DNA of 64,000 bases from Astrocystis sublimbata (taxonomy: Eukaryota > Ascomycota > Sordariomycetes > Xylariales > Xylariaceae): positions 992,001-1,056,000 of the forward strand of contig JAJNNY010000005.1 in the NCBI GenBank assembly GCA_022453515.1, written 5' to 3'. This document shows, piece after piece, positions 1 to 11,326 of this stretch. Positions within the stretch are counted from its first letter, which is position 1. Each line of letters starts with the position of its first letter. A program made the position numbers and the translations under genes. Under the pieces are notes generated by a model. That model was not told the DNA's origin, ran no database searches, and worked only from the letters and a program-made list of their open reading frames with translations.

Positions 1-3000
1 AATCGAACCGCCACCCTGCTGAGGTGACCCTTTATCAGTTAAAGCATCATACGACTATTAACTTTTTCAAGAGGCTACCACGAATAGCCCGCCAAGTTGC
101 GCGGGCAGGCTTCGATGATATCTGCTCCCCCGTTGACATCATCGCATCATGATGCAGGCACGGAAGTCGAGTAATTATAAATCCAAAACCTTGAGTTTCC
201 ATATATAGTCTATGATCGGGATATCACCTATGCCGGTAAGTGAAATAATAGGGCGATACGGGGTAGAGTACTTCAAGTATGTAAGCACTCTTAAGAAGTC
301 AATATAGCAAGCATTGCAGGGTTGTACTATATTTGATTATCTAGCCTGGATACATAACTTGATCAATCGGCTTCAAGAAAACAACATTTCATGCTAAGCA
401 CAATCTAGCGTCGGATTACTCGAACACAAATCCGAGACTCTGTTGGCTGTTCTACTGTCTCTACCGATCGATATTGCTTAACGCCCATGCCGACACGCGG
501 GCTGATTGCTGCTAAAGACCATTAATGTAACGACCAAAGTGTGCAAGTTGTGTTTTAGAACCGTAGTACGTCTCTCATCTATACTATAATTAGATACATC
601 AGTATTTTAACTATGAGCTGGTCCAATTTCTTATCAAATAAAATTGAGCAAGATACAGTACATCTAATTCAACCCTTCGACATGGTTAATGCAAGCAGCT
701 ATTGGAAGTCACACATATTTATTGTCGATGACTAGGTAGCTATTGATATAATGCAAGTTGCCAAGCCTCCTAGCAACAACTATCAAACCTTGAGCCTCAT
801 CAAGACACAATAATGCGAAGCTGCGTCCTTGACATGCGTGGATAGCGTCACCTTCCAGTTTTCGTACATACATGCGAGCTCGGCCAAGCATACAGTCACG
901 CTGAATATTATTCGTGCCTTATCTGATGTCACTCAAGCCTAGAAGGCTGATATGGGATGCCAATTGTGGTCAGATTGTGCGGGCCGCAGTTGTGACCCGC
1001 ACTTCTGCCCCCAACTTCCCCGCCCCCTCGGTGAGCAATGATAGTAAGAAGATCAGTACAGATGTCAATGCCTCAATATCTATATGTTTGAAATCAATTC
1101 TATCTGACTCTGGCAGCTCATCTGGCAGCTTATCTGGCAGCATATCTGGCAGCAACTGGATTCCGAAGGCACGAGTCGACTATATCTTCGACCTCAGGGG
1201 CTACAGCATCAATGACTATATAAATCACGGCGTAAGCTCATTGGAGTCGAACACGCTTTGAACAGTCATAGAGCTCTATTTAGGCTCCATAGCCTAGCTG
1301 AGGTCATGTTGTATCAAGATTCTGCAAGCTAGTGGGGAAGCTGACAGCCTCAATATGCTTTGGACAACTTGATGGACTATGCGTCGGTGCTCTCCACCTG
1401 TTGGGAGCTCTTCCATGCTTGTCCCTGTCAGTCATAATACCGGCTACTAATTATGATTGACCTTCTAGAGTTCATCTGCACGCCTTTGCCAAGAAGGTGG
1501 ACAGAGCTGGAAGTTGACTTTGCATCAGGGTTGCGATGTCGCTCGCTGTGGTCATAGTACGTCATGCTTCCTGCTACTAGCACTTCCCCCATCAACCTAG
1601 TTTGGCTGCCAATACCTTTTTGCAACAACTAGATGGGTAGTGAATTGTATTCCCAAACCAACGCTGTGGGTTGGCCGCCTTACCGGAAGGTGGTGAATCG
1701 TCGATCGACCCACCTACTAACTGTGCCAGATTGCGGGCAAACCAGTGTTTCCCATGTTATTCAGAACCATGGTTCTCACAGTCCTATTGGGACTATGGCA
1801 TCCGACATCTGTGATACACTCGGATGGGGAATACGATTGATAGGCTAAAGCTCTTTGAACAGATCACTCCGGTTTCGACTTCTTGATCGAAAACAATGCT
1901 CCAATCTTCATCGACCAGCGAACATTTCCCCACCCTATTTACAGAGTGATGTTGCTCCTCCTCAGCATCCATAATGCGAAAGTCTCACACAACAAGATCA
2001 CCGACCTTGTGCGCATCACGGGTGAGACTTGTCTGTAAACGTGTTCTCAAACAATCTTTTGGTGACCTACAAATCCAACACCTTCCCTAGCGGAACAGCA
2101 ATAGCAAGCCCAAAAAGTTTCCAGATACGTCGGCTCCCCTCACCATATGAACATATAAGTTCGGATTCAGCACAAGGCTACCTACCATCACCTCTGTTTC
2201 CAACTGCTATAAAAGTCCAGCCGTGACGGTACCTAGACCGCCAGCGTCCTCGCAGACTTTGACATCGCGTACGATCTGAAAGTCTGCGTCGGTGCCCTGT
2301 AGCCATCCTACGACTTTTCCAAGCTCAACTACGCCACGTCTCCCCCTGGCGGCAAGAGCTTACCCTCTAGTTCGTCATCTGCCATGTCCTCCTTGTCGAG
2401 TGGGATCGGACGAAGGGATGAGTCTTGGAGGTCTAAGCTATGTGCTGTCATGCCGATGATACAGATCAAGCCTGCAAAGTGAGGCAAGTGGTTGAATTGA
2501 AGAAAAATATGAGGACTTCTAGCCATCTGCCGTTTAGATTGAGATGTGAGTTCCTGATTGAAACGTGTAGCAAGATTGAGGATGGAGCTCGAGAACATGT
2601 GCAGTAAATTACTATATAAGCAAGCTAAGGGAATCATTACCTATTAGCACGGATGCGGCAAAGCATCATATATATTTTATAGCCGCATTAAGACACCCGG
2701 ATTCTCTATACTTAACGGCAAATGCTAGCAGCAGTCTATCGATTGGTAACACATTGACACAACGGGTTTCTACTTCATACATGGTCGTTGTGTTGCTGTT
2801 CAAGATACACGACTCCATCACTATCTGTGAAATATTGCAGTATCGATATACTACCCCTTGGGCGTCCGTTTCCGAACAGATAATATGAGACTAGGCCGCA
2901 GGGTGGACAAGTGCGAACCGATACATTCACACTTTCATTACATATGTACACCTTAAAATTTCCAACGGTCGAATGGCATGGCAGAAATTATTACGACTTC

Positions 3001-3408
3001 TCCAAACGAACTAAGATCTTAGTCTAGAGTGTTCGGGCCCGAACGGCTACACCCGCGAGTCATATATCTAGTGGAACAGCGACTCACCAAAACGCCACTC
3101 GAATTGCCTCCTAAGCCCTCATAAACTCGCTAGTGCAAAAGATGGACACACGGAGACGGGGGCTTCTTCCTTCTCCCAAGCAGCTCAAGCGAGAAAGGAG
3201 GAAAAAAAACTTTCGTTCGTGTATAGCTGTATTGTTACAATTCTATTTGGGTGTTACCAACAATCATAGAATCCAAGCGGATCAAGATCAATTATACATT
3301 ATAGTCTATCAGTGTTTTTATCTCGTACGTCGCATCGGTTTGTCTTACGAACGCCTTGCTCTGGGCCATCAGCATGCCCAGAGCATTCGACATTACAGTG
3401 AAGGCACA
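1..3408. other. Left-end region without a supported gene
   Basis: I see no gene I can support here. The longest open frames (for example 914-1261 on plus and 2329-2637 on minus) have no family signature and no convincing splice extension. The region has mixed base composition and stops scattered in all frames, as expected of intergenic or decayed sequence. The 12-nt tandem array at 1109-1154 is listed separately. The first nine bases, read on the minus strand, match a tRNA T-arm (GGTTCGATT), but the partner arms are off-window or poor, so no tRNA is called. Confidence 0.5.
1109..1154. repeat. Imperfect 12-nt tandem repeat
   Basis: A unit close to CTGGCAGCWYAT is repeated about four times with only one or two changes per copy. 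In the plus frame from 914 it encodes a Ser-Gly repeat. No other copy of the array was noticed in the window. It is probably simple replication slippage. Confidence 0.7.
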
Positions 3409-4604
3409 TCAGAAACTGCCATGGTTCTGAAGAGCGCCACACGGGCCGTTCATCACGCGGAATCCGCCGCCACTGTGATCGGACGAATCGGTCTCGTAAT
3501 AGCCGCCATAGGGTACTCCTGCGGCGCATGTGGCAGTATTGCTTGTGATTATGTCACATTCTCCGTAGAAATAGAGGGCCGCAAAACACGGTACCGCAGA
3601 ATTGAAGCAAGCTGTACAGCAGCTATAGGGATCGTTTACATAAAACGTCTGGTAAGTGGGAAATCCGAAATAAAATGAATCGATTTCGCCATTTCCGTTA
3701 GCTGTGTGGATTATATTGTCTGGTCCACAAGCGGCGTAGTACGGAGTTGGCGCCGCGACATTGTTTGTCACGGTCGTACTTGTGGTTGCGGTTGTTGTTG
3801 TGATAGAAGTGGTCGTGGTTGTGGAAGTAGTAGGGACAGTGGAAGTAACCGTGCTGGTTACGTGGGCAGGCAGGACTGTTGATGTGGTCGTCTCGCTTAT
3901 GGTAGTTGTCGAAGTTGAGGTTTTGGTTGCAGGAAGGGTCGTGGTAGTTGGCGCGCCAGCGACAGTTGTCCTCTTGGTAGCAGTCGACACCACTGTCTTC
4001 ACACAATCTACACATACAGGGAAGACGTTTTTCGCGGCCTTCAACTGTTGCAGCCCAGAGCGCTTCACGACTTCATCATCTGTAGAGCGTTTTGTTCTTC
4101 GGCACGTAGCCAGGTCCCTGGGCAACCGGGGTGAAGCCAGCAGGAGCTGGTACAGTGCTCGTGGTAGTGACAACAGTGAAAACAGTGTTTGTGGTGGTCG
4201 TAGTATCCGTCTGAGTGTCCGTCTCAGTGACTACAGACGTTGAAGTCTCGATGACGGTTGCTACGTCGGTGTCGGTCGCGGCCGTTGTGGTATCAGTAAA
4301 GGTCGTCGTAGTGCTCACTATGACTGTGGAGGGCGACGAGCGGACCCTCACAGTTGGTGTGCGTGTCGATGTGAGAGTAAGAGTAACGGTCTGCTTCTCG
4401 GTCTTCGTATTGGTGGGAATACGGCGAAGCTGGGGGACTACGCCATAGTTGGTGGTGCACACAACACTACACGATGAAGTGTAAGTAGATAATTGGCGTG
4501 ACTGAGACTGATATTTCACAAGTTGCTTACCTGGGCTGAGGGCTTGCCACCGCAAGGACACTGCCCGCGAGAGCGAGAGCGGAGCCAATCTTAGTGATCT
4601 GCAT
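3409..4604 (-). CDS. Secreted Ser/Thr-rich protein with C-terminal apple-like Cys domain (frame broken near 4085)
   Basis: Exon 1 (4531-4604) encodes a start Met and a hydrophobic signal peptide (MQITKIGSALALAGSVLAVA). A 64-nt intron (4467-4530) follows, starting GTAAGC and ending GTGTAG. Exon 2 encodes a long Thr/Ser/Val-rich stretch (repeated TTT, TST, TVT runs), expected to be heavily O-glycosylated. The last ~110 residues are rich in Tyr, Gly and Cys (CGPDN, SCCTAC, VPCF, GECD, TATC, GPCG), resembling fungal PAN/apple-like secreted domains. The frame of the N-terminal part stops at 4076-4078, while the C-terminal part continues one frame over with Lys-Arg-rich sequence. Either a 1-nt indel near 4085-4095 or an unrecognised intron joins them. 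Allowing for one extra base, the product is about 376 residues. Function unknown; cell-surface or secreted location is inferred. Long plus-strand frames here are antisense shadows. Confidence 0.6.
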
Positions 4605-5570
4605 ATTATCGACACGTTCAACTTCACGATATGTTGAGATTTACGTGCACCACAATGCCAGTGTCGCGAGTTTTGCGGAGCGACACTCGTCCTTATATAC
4701 ACACTCTTACCCTCCTCGCCCTCTCTGAAGATATCGCTTCTGCGAACATCGAGACCAGAAGCCTCACCCGACAATCAGGACCCGGTGGAGTTCACCTCCG
4801 GCCCAGAATGATCTATTGAAGACCCCAGCTCGGCGGGCAGGGGTGGCACCCAATGATAGAATAGCCAGATCTGCGGCTACTCTAGACGTTGTGGATGTTG
4901 GCGCATTTTAGAACAGATCTGGTTATCATAAGCTCAGCCTAACCATCTCTATTTGGATCTTCACCTGACTCTCGATGAAATCTAATTTCGACCCTCTCGG
5001 GTTTTCATCTTAACGCGGTATCGTTCCCAACGCCTTTGACTTCTGGAATGCGTATTGGACAGCATGGTCAGATCAGTGATTAGGTTCGGAGCAAGGCCTT
5101 ACTCGTACGTAGGTTCAGTAGCGTGGGATATAATACTTAGTATCCTTAGGTAGGTACCTATACGCACAAAAGCGGCTTGTACACAAGATACCCACATCGA
5201 GCCCCTACGCTTCATTACTGTGGCCACTCATAAAGAACTACGGTTGCTAGCGGAGTTTTGAAAAGTGGTCTCGATGAAGGCTTCTCGCTGGCGTTGGTCA
5301 CTTTGTCCCCATGAGAAAAGAGTTGTTACAGCAGCTGCGTGGGTCCAAAGAATCATCTTAGTTATACAGCTAGTTCCTCGTATTTTCTCTCACATGGTCC
5401 CAGATCTAGAACAAGTACAGAACCTTGGACTGCTAGCATGCTGCTCTTGAGACTACTCAGATTCTGCCGATGCATTTCCTCCTATCCCATCTAGTCGTAT
5501 TTCCCCTTTCCCCGGTCTGGCCTGGTGATCATCATCTTATTCCAGAACAGCAAGCCGGGCCTATCTTCGA
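4605..5570. other. Intergenic region between two secreted-protein genes
   Basis: This is the upstream region of the apple-like gene and the downstream region of the cysteine-knot-like gene, both on the minus strand. I see no coding sequence with support. A CCTA/TAGG cluster lies at about 5148-5160. The open frames 5265-5450 and 4631-4819 have no recognisable content. Confidence 0.5.
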
Positions 5571-5835
5571 TTAGTTGCAGGTGTAACACCCACAGCCATG
5601 GTTTGCACCACAGATACCACTGCAGCAACCAGAGTGGTCGTCATCGCAAGAAGCTACGGGAACAATGGCCGTTAGCTTTCTCTATATTGAATTGGGGAGT
5701 AAGCCGATTTTGGGACATTGAATTACCTCCGCTAGCGATGCACTTTCGGTCTAGAGCGGCAAATGTGTCGCTGGTAGGCGGGATTGCCATAGCAGTGGCA
5801 AATAGGGAAACGAAAACAGCAATGGCAAAGCGCAT
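5571..5835 (-). CDS. Small secreted cysteine-knot-like (knottin) peptide, two exons
   Basis: This gene is visible only when spliced. Exon 1 (5727-5835) starts with ATG and encodes a clear signal peptide (MRFAIAVFVSLFATAMA) followed by a short Pro/Thr/Ser-containing stretch. A 73-nt intron (5654-5726) has a GTAATT donor, a GCTAAC branch site and a CCGTAG acceptor. Exon 2 (5571-5653) completes a protein of 63 residues. The mature part carries eight cysteines spaced C-x6-C-x6-CC-x3-C-x5-C-x-C-x2-C. The first six match the inhibitor-cystine-knot spacing known from knottins, and the extra Cys pair sits at the C-terminus. Exon 2 ends in TAA right after the last Cys plus Asn. Such proteins in fungi are candidate effectors, antimicrobials or protease inhibitors; the function here is unknown. 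The clean phase across the intron and the perfect Cys framework make the model convincing. Confidence 0.8.
5654..5726 (-). other. Intron of the cysteine-knot-like gene
   Basis: The intron is 73 nt with donor GTAATT, an internal GCTAAC branch-like motif 18 nt before the acceptor, and acceptor TAG. Reading through instead of splicing gives a tail without cysteines that ends within a few codons of exon 2, so splicing is needed for the knottin framework. Confidence 0.75.
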
Positions 5836-8189
5836 TTTGAATGAATGAGATGTTGTTTAGCGGGTAAGGATGCGTGTATTGGTCTCCTAGGCTAGGATGG
5901 GATTTTGGGGAGTCAATTGTGAGATTTGAAGCTCGAGTGATACAGATACTAGTAGCCGAAAGCTCTCTGATCCTCATGGAAATTTGGTCCTTTAAATATA
6001 TTTTGTATCCTACTTGTTCTCGCTTGCTATTGCATCATGCTAGTCAGGTAGTTGACGCGGTGCAGGTGTTCGCGACATGGCTGACGAGAGACACTCATTC
6101 ACCCGTGAATCGTTGTATATTGATTCTCACAGCGGCCGCCATGCAGCTTATTCCGATCGGCGTTTTTGTCGAGGTGGGGAGTTGAGATGATAACATACAC
6201 AAAAGTGATTAGCATTCAGCTGCTGCCTTTTTTGGCGGTTGGGCCGACATGTTGCCTCTGGAATTGACGATTCATAGCCCACTTTAGCTGGATTATGTGT
6301 CGGATTACAATCGAAAAGGGCGAAGAGGGCCTGTTTGGCATCTCCTCAGTATGCTAGGTAACTAAGAATGATCATATTGGTTCGCCTGACTTCTCGATCT
6401 ATTCGCTCCAATTATTCATGTAATTCCCAATAATTTCTTGTATTGGCAGTGGTAGAATGTATGGATATTCTTGTCCTCGCTGTATAAGCCGCTTTTAGTT
6501 TGCGCACATAGGAGCTGAGAAAATCAACAGATGACGACAAGAAGATGACACGGGCATTGAGTTCTCACGTAATTCACAACACCAATGCCTTTGCCGTGCT
6601 GATTCACATCCCGGGTTCTGTTTTTTTCTTTTCTTTTTTTTGCATGCATGCCATGTCGGTCGCCTTGACACCTCTTGGATAGTATCGCACAGGCTGGCAC
6701 TGGGGTTTGCACGGGCCACCAACATTAATTTACCCATTTAGCAGCTCCAGTCTTAAAAAGCCTGCTGTTAGTTTACTTGCTACTTTCCCTTTGAATCTCC
6801 ATGGGAAGTGGTCCTGGAGGATCATAATAGAAAATAGATCAATATATGCGCCTGAGAACTATATCAAGCTGTTTGCTCACTTTCCGAGATGGCCCGACAT
6901 ACCCCGGAGACCGTGGGGATACAAATGCCGTTTACGGCGTGTAAGGTGCTGACAGCGATGATCAGTCACCCGGGCTATAGTCTCTGGTGATTGGCTAGGC
7001 TTACGTGATCTCTCGGACGCAGTGTTCATCGAACTATGGCGTGGTCGGTAAGATTCAACGTCAAGGAAAGTTAGGTACTCTAGATTGAAAGTCATGCATG
7101 CTCACTGCCAACCAGACGCTTTACATTGCAAGTATCATGAACACAGCTACATGAGAATTTCTTTAATTGACTATACTCTTGAAGCTGAATGCTCCTTGCT
7201 AAAAGGGTACATTACTTCAATAATCTATTACAAACCTTCCCGACTCTGATATCACAAGACGGACAGGGGAAAACTCGTATTCTATTATCCGAAGAGGAGG
7301 TTTTTGGTTTCTTAAACTATCGAGTCTCAATACCAGTCTCTGTAGTTCTTGGTTGCGCAGGTCACCGCAAGTTGTAGTCCTTTTCCGTGAACGAATCATG
7401 CCCGATAGTCTCCCCAAGTAGGCTGAGACTCAAGTGGACGCTGGTACAAGTTCCGCGAGTTGTAAGCCACTGACCGCTCATTCCTCTATTCACGTTTCGC
7501 CATACGCCGTCTGGGTTAAGCGGCAATGCAACCCATACAACAACTGCGTGGCTGATCCAACTAATATCACATTGGACATACTCTGCAGAAATATCAACAA
7601 GGTGAGAAGCGAATCGCAGGCTGTACAGACATCGCCCCTGGAAGAATCAGGCCGTCATGCATAAAACCCATGGACTGGAGCATTGGGCAAACGATGAGGT
7701 AGTAGTGAAGAACATGTTGCACCCCCAAGGTTGCCCATATCTACCCAGCAAGGCCTTCTAGGGGCTTCCAAGCATACCGACAACGTGCTAGGTTGTAAAT
7801 GTAGCCTCCGACAAAGTAAGCTGAAGCATGCAAAAGCATCGGCAGCCTAAAGATGCCTATTCAGCGTAGGCCAGTCATTGTAGGTAGTTACATGGCTGTC
7901 TGTTAGAGCGCCGTTATCCTCGTTGATTCACGAGGGGAATATCAGCTTGTCGCTTAGGTTTTGAATTGTTGTCTACGGCGGTGCAATTGGCCTGCAACGG
8001 CGACAAAGAAAGTGGCAATTATAGACTTGCTATCTCTAACCCAATTCCCGAGCACCTATCGGTCGGGAGAACAATATGTATTGTTCACCTAGGGAAACTT
8101 GTGTATCTAGACGACGGCCATGCGTAAAGCTTGAGGAATACTGCCCACGTTTGAGTCACTGTAGCAACAGCAATGTAGCTAGCTGGTTT

Positions 8190-8220
8190 GACTACCTACT
8201 TACCTATCTACTTACCTAGC
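8190..8220. repeat. CCTA/CTTA tetranucleotide cluster
   Basis: The sequence is built from CTACCTAC, TTACCTAT and CTTACCTAG units. It belongs to the CCTA/TAGG motif family dispersed through the intergenic spaces of this window. Confidence 0.7.
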
Positions 8221-8294
8221 AAGCTTGGATTGTCCCAGCACAATTTTACAGCATTCTATAAGAACAAGCCAATGTTGTTTGGCCTCAAGTAACC

Positions 8295-8334
8295 TTTAAT
8301 CGGCGATCAGATTGCGTCATGTTTAATCGGCGAT
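8295..8334. repeat. 13-nt direct repeat TTTAATCGGCGAT
   Basis: Two identical copies lie at 8295-8307 and 8322-8334, with starts 27 nt apart. No flanking gene is evident, so a role as a binding site is only speculation. Confidence 0.6.
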
Positions 8335-9231
8335 AATCTCTATTTCAGTTGCGGAGAAACAAGATAAAGAGCTATCATTCTAGATCCATTCCGTGATCAG
8401 CATTGAAAACAGAACAAAGCCCATGTGAATGAAGGGCGCCGCCAGGTGTATTGCGTGATTGGTAAGCGCATCAGGCACAGAGGTGAAACTCTATGTCTCA
8501 GACAATTCTTCTTTGTCACCGCTTCTTTGTTTGTGCTGTGACCCTTGGTGAACTGAACTGCTCACATAAATTTGAGTCCGAGGCGAATCACTCATTGGAG
8601 GAATTGTACGAATAAACCAGTAATGGAATCTCAATTAGCGATGAGGCCGTGCTGTTTATGGAAGACGTGGTACACACAGACGTACGTTTTCGCTACCGCA
8701 AGACCGGAAGGGGCCAAGAGCATCAAGCACCACTCAACCCTGTGCGTAATAGATCGTAAAATTGACCTGCTTCTTTGTCTTTGAAAAGTGCTCGGCGAGC
8801 TCGGGTCTCATAGATTCTCAAGCTAGTACGGATGTCCCGAGGCCACGGATACGGGAAAACCCCAACATCAATATGCCGGTGTGTGAAACAATGATCGGCG
8901 CCACAATACCTAGATACCTTCTTGCTCTCTCAACACTGTTGCTGGTTTTGCGTGGCTGTCAATAATACTTGCTGTCTAAGCCATAAAAAACGGCAGAAGC
9001 AATTGTTGGCATATTTGGACAATATCATATGATACGATGCAGGAGACTCCAACTGTTTCACATGAACTTTGCCGAAAGCTTTCACACCCATCTACGAAGT
9101 GTCCCAAATGCATGATTGCAATATGCTATGTTGTGTGGTACGATCGCCTCGTGTGTTGAATGGCGATATGGGCAACTGACTACCGACAACTCAATATTAA
9201 ACTGTACACATTTTCACAGATCAATCCAACA

Positions 9232-10543
9232 TTATCTGGCTCGAGGTAGACTTTCATAATCGGCTAGGTATCCCTGCAGTTTCCATAGTTTAAGTTGAAG
9301 ATTGGTAGTCGCGCGGCCCGCTAGCATGAACAACGAGCCTTCCGTCAACACAGCAGCAGTCTGCCTGACCTTTTCAACGTAGTCAGGGCCCAGAAGCATA
9401 AGCATGTTGTGTACTGCCACAGTAGTGGTGGTTGCACCACCGACTTTAGTAAATTTGTAGGTAGCAAATGGCCCTGGCTGGTCTCCGAGCTGTACAGTAT
9501 TGCCCGACCCGGAAGTAGCTTCAAACCACAAGAGCGAGCCATGACGTTTGTCCTGCACGTCGTCCCAGCCACGGCATTGTACAATGTAGTGCCGGTCATC
9601 CTCGACGCATAGCCCGGAGAAGTACGATAAGTCCTGGACAATCCCGCGACGCATCCGATCCAGAATGAAGATATCCATATCGTTACGCCAGACGGCCTTC
9701 GCGGAATACTGTTTGTAGCTGGTGCTGGTGCCGAAAAGCATACCAGCGGGTAGTTTCGTGAGATTGGAATTCCCCATCTTTGTTGAATTCGAGATGAAGT
9801 TGAGAAGATCTCGCCTTGCCAATATCCATCCTCTAGGCCCTTTCGGCCTCACAAGTTCTGGTTGAATTGTAGGGGGCGAATTGGCGGCCGAATCTTCTGA
9901 GTTTTCAGCAACATGTTCTCCCTCGGCCTTCGCGGATGGCTCGTCGATTCTTGGCTCGTCACTCCGAGATGCGGGTGGGTTCTCGCACGTCAAGCTGCGC
10001 GGCACCCACCACGGGTGCCCGGTCTTCGGATGGGCAATAAGGTTGAAGTCTTGTAGGAAGAAGGCAGGAAGCCGTGCGTCGGATGCGGGGTCGCGGCGTA
10101 TGGGCGTGCCAAGAGCCTGCGCTGTTGCGGCTGGGTCAGCATGACCCGAGACCTGAAGACCTGAAGACCTGCAGACTCGGACTTGAAGGATCTTGGATGC
10201 ACTCACCATAGGGGTTCTTGCGGAACTGGCGCTCGACGGAGTTCTGGCCCTTCCCGCTCTTGGGCTTCGCTACGTGGTGGCGCGTTGTCGCGTCCCAGTA
10301 GGAAGGGTCCATGACCGGCGACAGGGGAAGGTCGCCGACGGCGGTGGCTACCGTCCTGTTCTCGGAATCAACAGCATAGCCCTGATCAGCCGGAGCAGCG
10401 GCGCTGTCGGGCACGAGAGGAGAGGCGTAGTTCCGGGGCTGCTCGGTTGACGCGCGACGGCTGAACCGAGTCGAGGAAAGAAGGTGGCATTTTGGCTGGC
10501 CAACTCTGGCGCTGCTCAGGTGCAGTGCTTTACATGCTTTCAT
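9232..10543 (-). CDS. Conserved fungal-type protein, probably mitochondrial, function unknown (two exons)
   Basis: Exon 1 (10207-10543) starts at the ATG at 10543; the two codons before it in frame start from GTG. It encodes a basic, Ser/Arg-rich N-terminus (MKACKALHLSSARVG then RFSRRAST) typical of a mitochondrial presequence. An 85-nt intron (10122-10206) has a GTGAGT donor, a CTGACC branch and a CAACAG acceptor. It joins the frames as RKNPYAQALGTPIRRDP. Exon 2 (9232-10121) runs to a stop at 9232, giving about 408 residues. The body is soluble, with motifs such as LPAFFLQDFNLIAHP, WWVPRSL, GWILARRDLL and VWRNDMDIFILDRMRR, an arrangement that suggests a real conserved protein. I do not recognise a named domain. 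A mitochondrial translation or respiratory role would be a guess. It is divergent from mitochondrial ClpP across 783 nt. Confidence 0.8.
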
Positions 10544-11326
10544 AACCACATTTGATCTGGTGATCGCAGGGTAGTGCTGAGATGGAAGCCGGGGGTGGGT
10601 GGCGAGGTGGTTGGCAAGGACTCGGCAATTGACAGCAACCCGACGAGTGTGAGAAATTTCAAGAGTCTTAGGTAGGTACCTACCTACCTAGGCCCGCTAG
10701 GCAGGTATCGATATTCGATATTGCGATTGCGGTACCTGCTTGAATGAAACCGTGCACCCCGTACATTAGCGGCAAAACTCATCAACAGCCTTTGCGACTA
10801 GATTAAGCCCCTTAGTTAAATGGAATAAATAGGTAAACATTATTCTTACATGATTGAAAGCTCGAAAAGCAGATACACTACCTGAATAGGTTATACCTAT
10901 TCTTGTAATTATTTCACTCGCGATTGAGTTATGCTATTCTTATATTTCCTAGAATTTTGGTGGGAGCACTGATGCACCGTTTCATTGAGGCCAAGGGTCC
11001 ACGGTGTATATGTACCTGCTGAGGTAACAGTGCAGAGGAGGGGGCGAGGAGGGGCAGCTCGTGGGTTGAGAGATGCTAACCCAAAGACGGCTAGCTCATT
11101 GGGCAGGGCCATAGCTCCCTGCTCCCCTGGCGAGCTGGGCTATGCGCTCGCTACCTACCTACGCTACCTGCGCTATCCGTTATGCGCTATTGGTGCCGGG
11201 TTGATCTACCAACCAACATCGCATCGCCAACCTGCAGCATCGGCACAACTCGTCGTCAACACTTCGCATGGACCTTGAGATCGTGTGCACGCTTTGAACT
11301 TGCCCAATCACGGCCCGTAGCACGCC
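10544..11326. promoter_or_regulatory. Divergent intergenic region (unknown mitochondrial-type gene / ClpP)
   Basis: This 783-nt spacer separates the start codons of two divergently transcribed genes, so it should hold both promoters. It contains a perfect 18-nt palindrome of the CCTA/TAGG family at 10669-10686, more such units up to about 10707, and further copies at about 11151-11170 close to the ClpP start. No TATA box or named factor site stands out. Confidence 0.55.
10669..10686. repeat. Perfect palindrome TAGGTAGGTACCTACCTA
   Basis: This 18-nt sequence equals its own reverse complement and is built from TAGG and CCTA tetranucleotides. It sits about 130 nt upstream of the minus-strand gene start. 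It is one of the cleanest copies of the dispersed motif in the window. Confidence 0.85.

Larger units (their letters stand above)
5836..9231. other. 3.4-kb region without a supported gene
   Basis: No open frame here shows a recognisable family or a convincing exon chain. I noticed a T-rich tract at about 6619-6640, a 13-nt direct repeat near 8300, and a CCTA-type cluster at about 8190-8220 (listed separately). Small frames such as 5874-6185, 6707-6952 and 8572-8965 look random. Undetected small spliced genes like the one at 5571-5835 cannot be excluded. Confidence 0.45.

Noticed and set aside
1..80. tRNA-like T-arm (GGTTCGATT on the minus strand) at the window edge
   Set aside because: The 3' end is off-window, and the upstream sequence lacks a good anticodon loop with U33 and a good D-arm, so a tRNA cannot be supported.
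3133..4448. Plus-strand open frames with Val-rich repeats
   Set aside because: They are antisense to the Thr/Ser-rich region and the Cys domain of the secreted apple-like gene on the minus strand.
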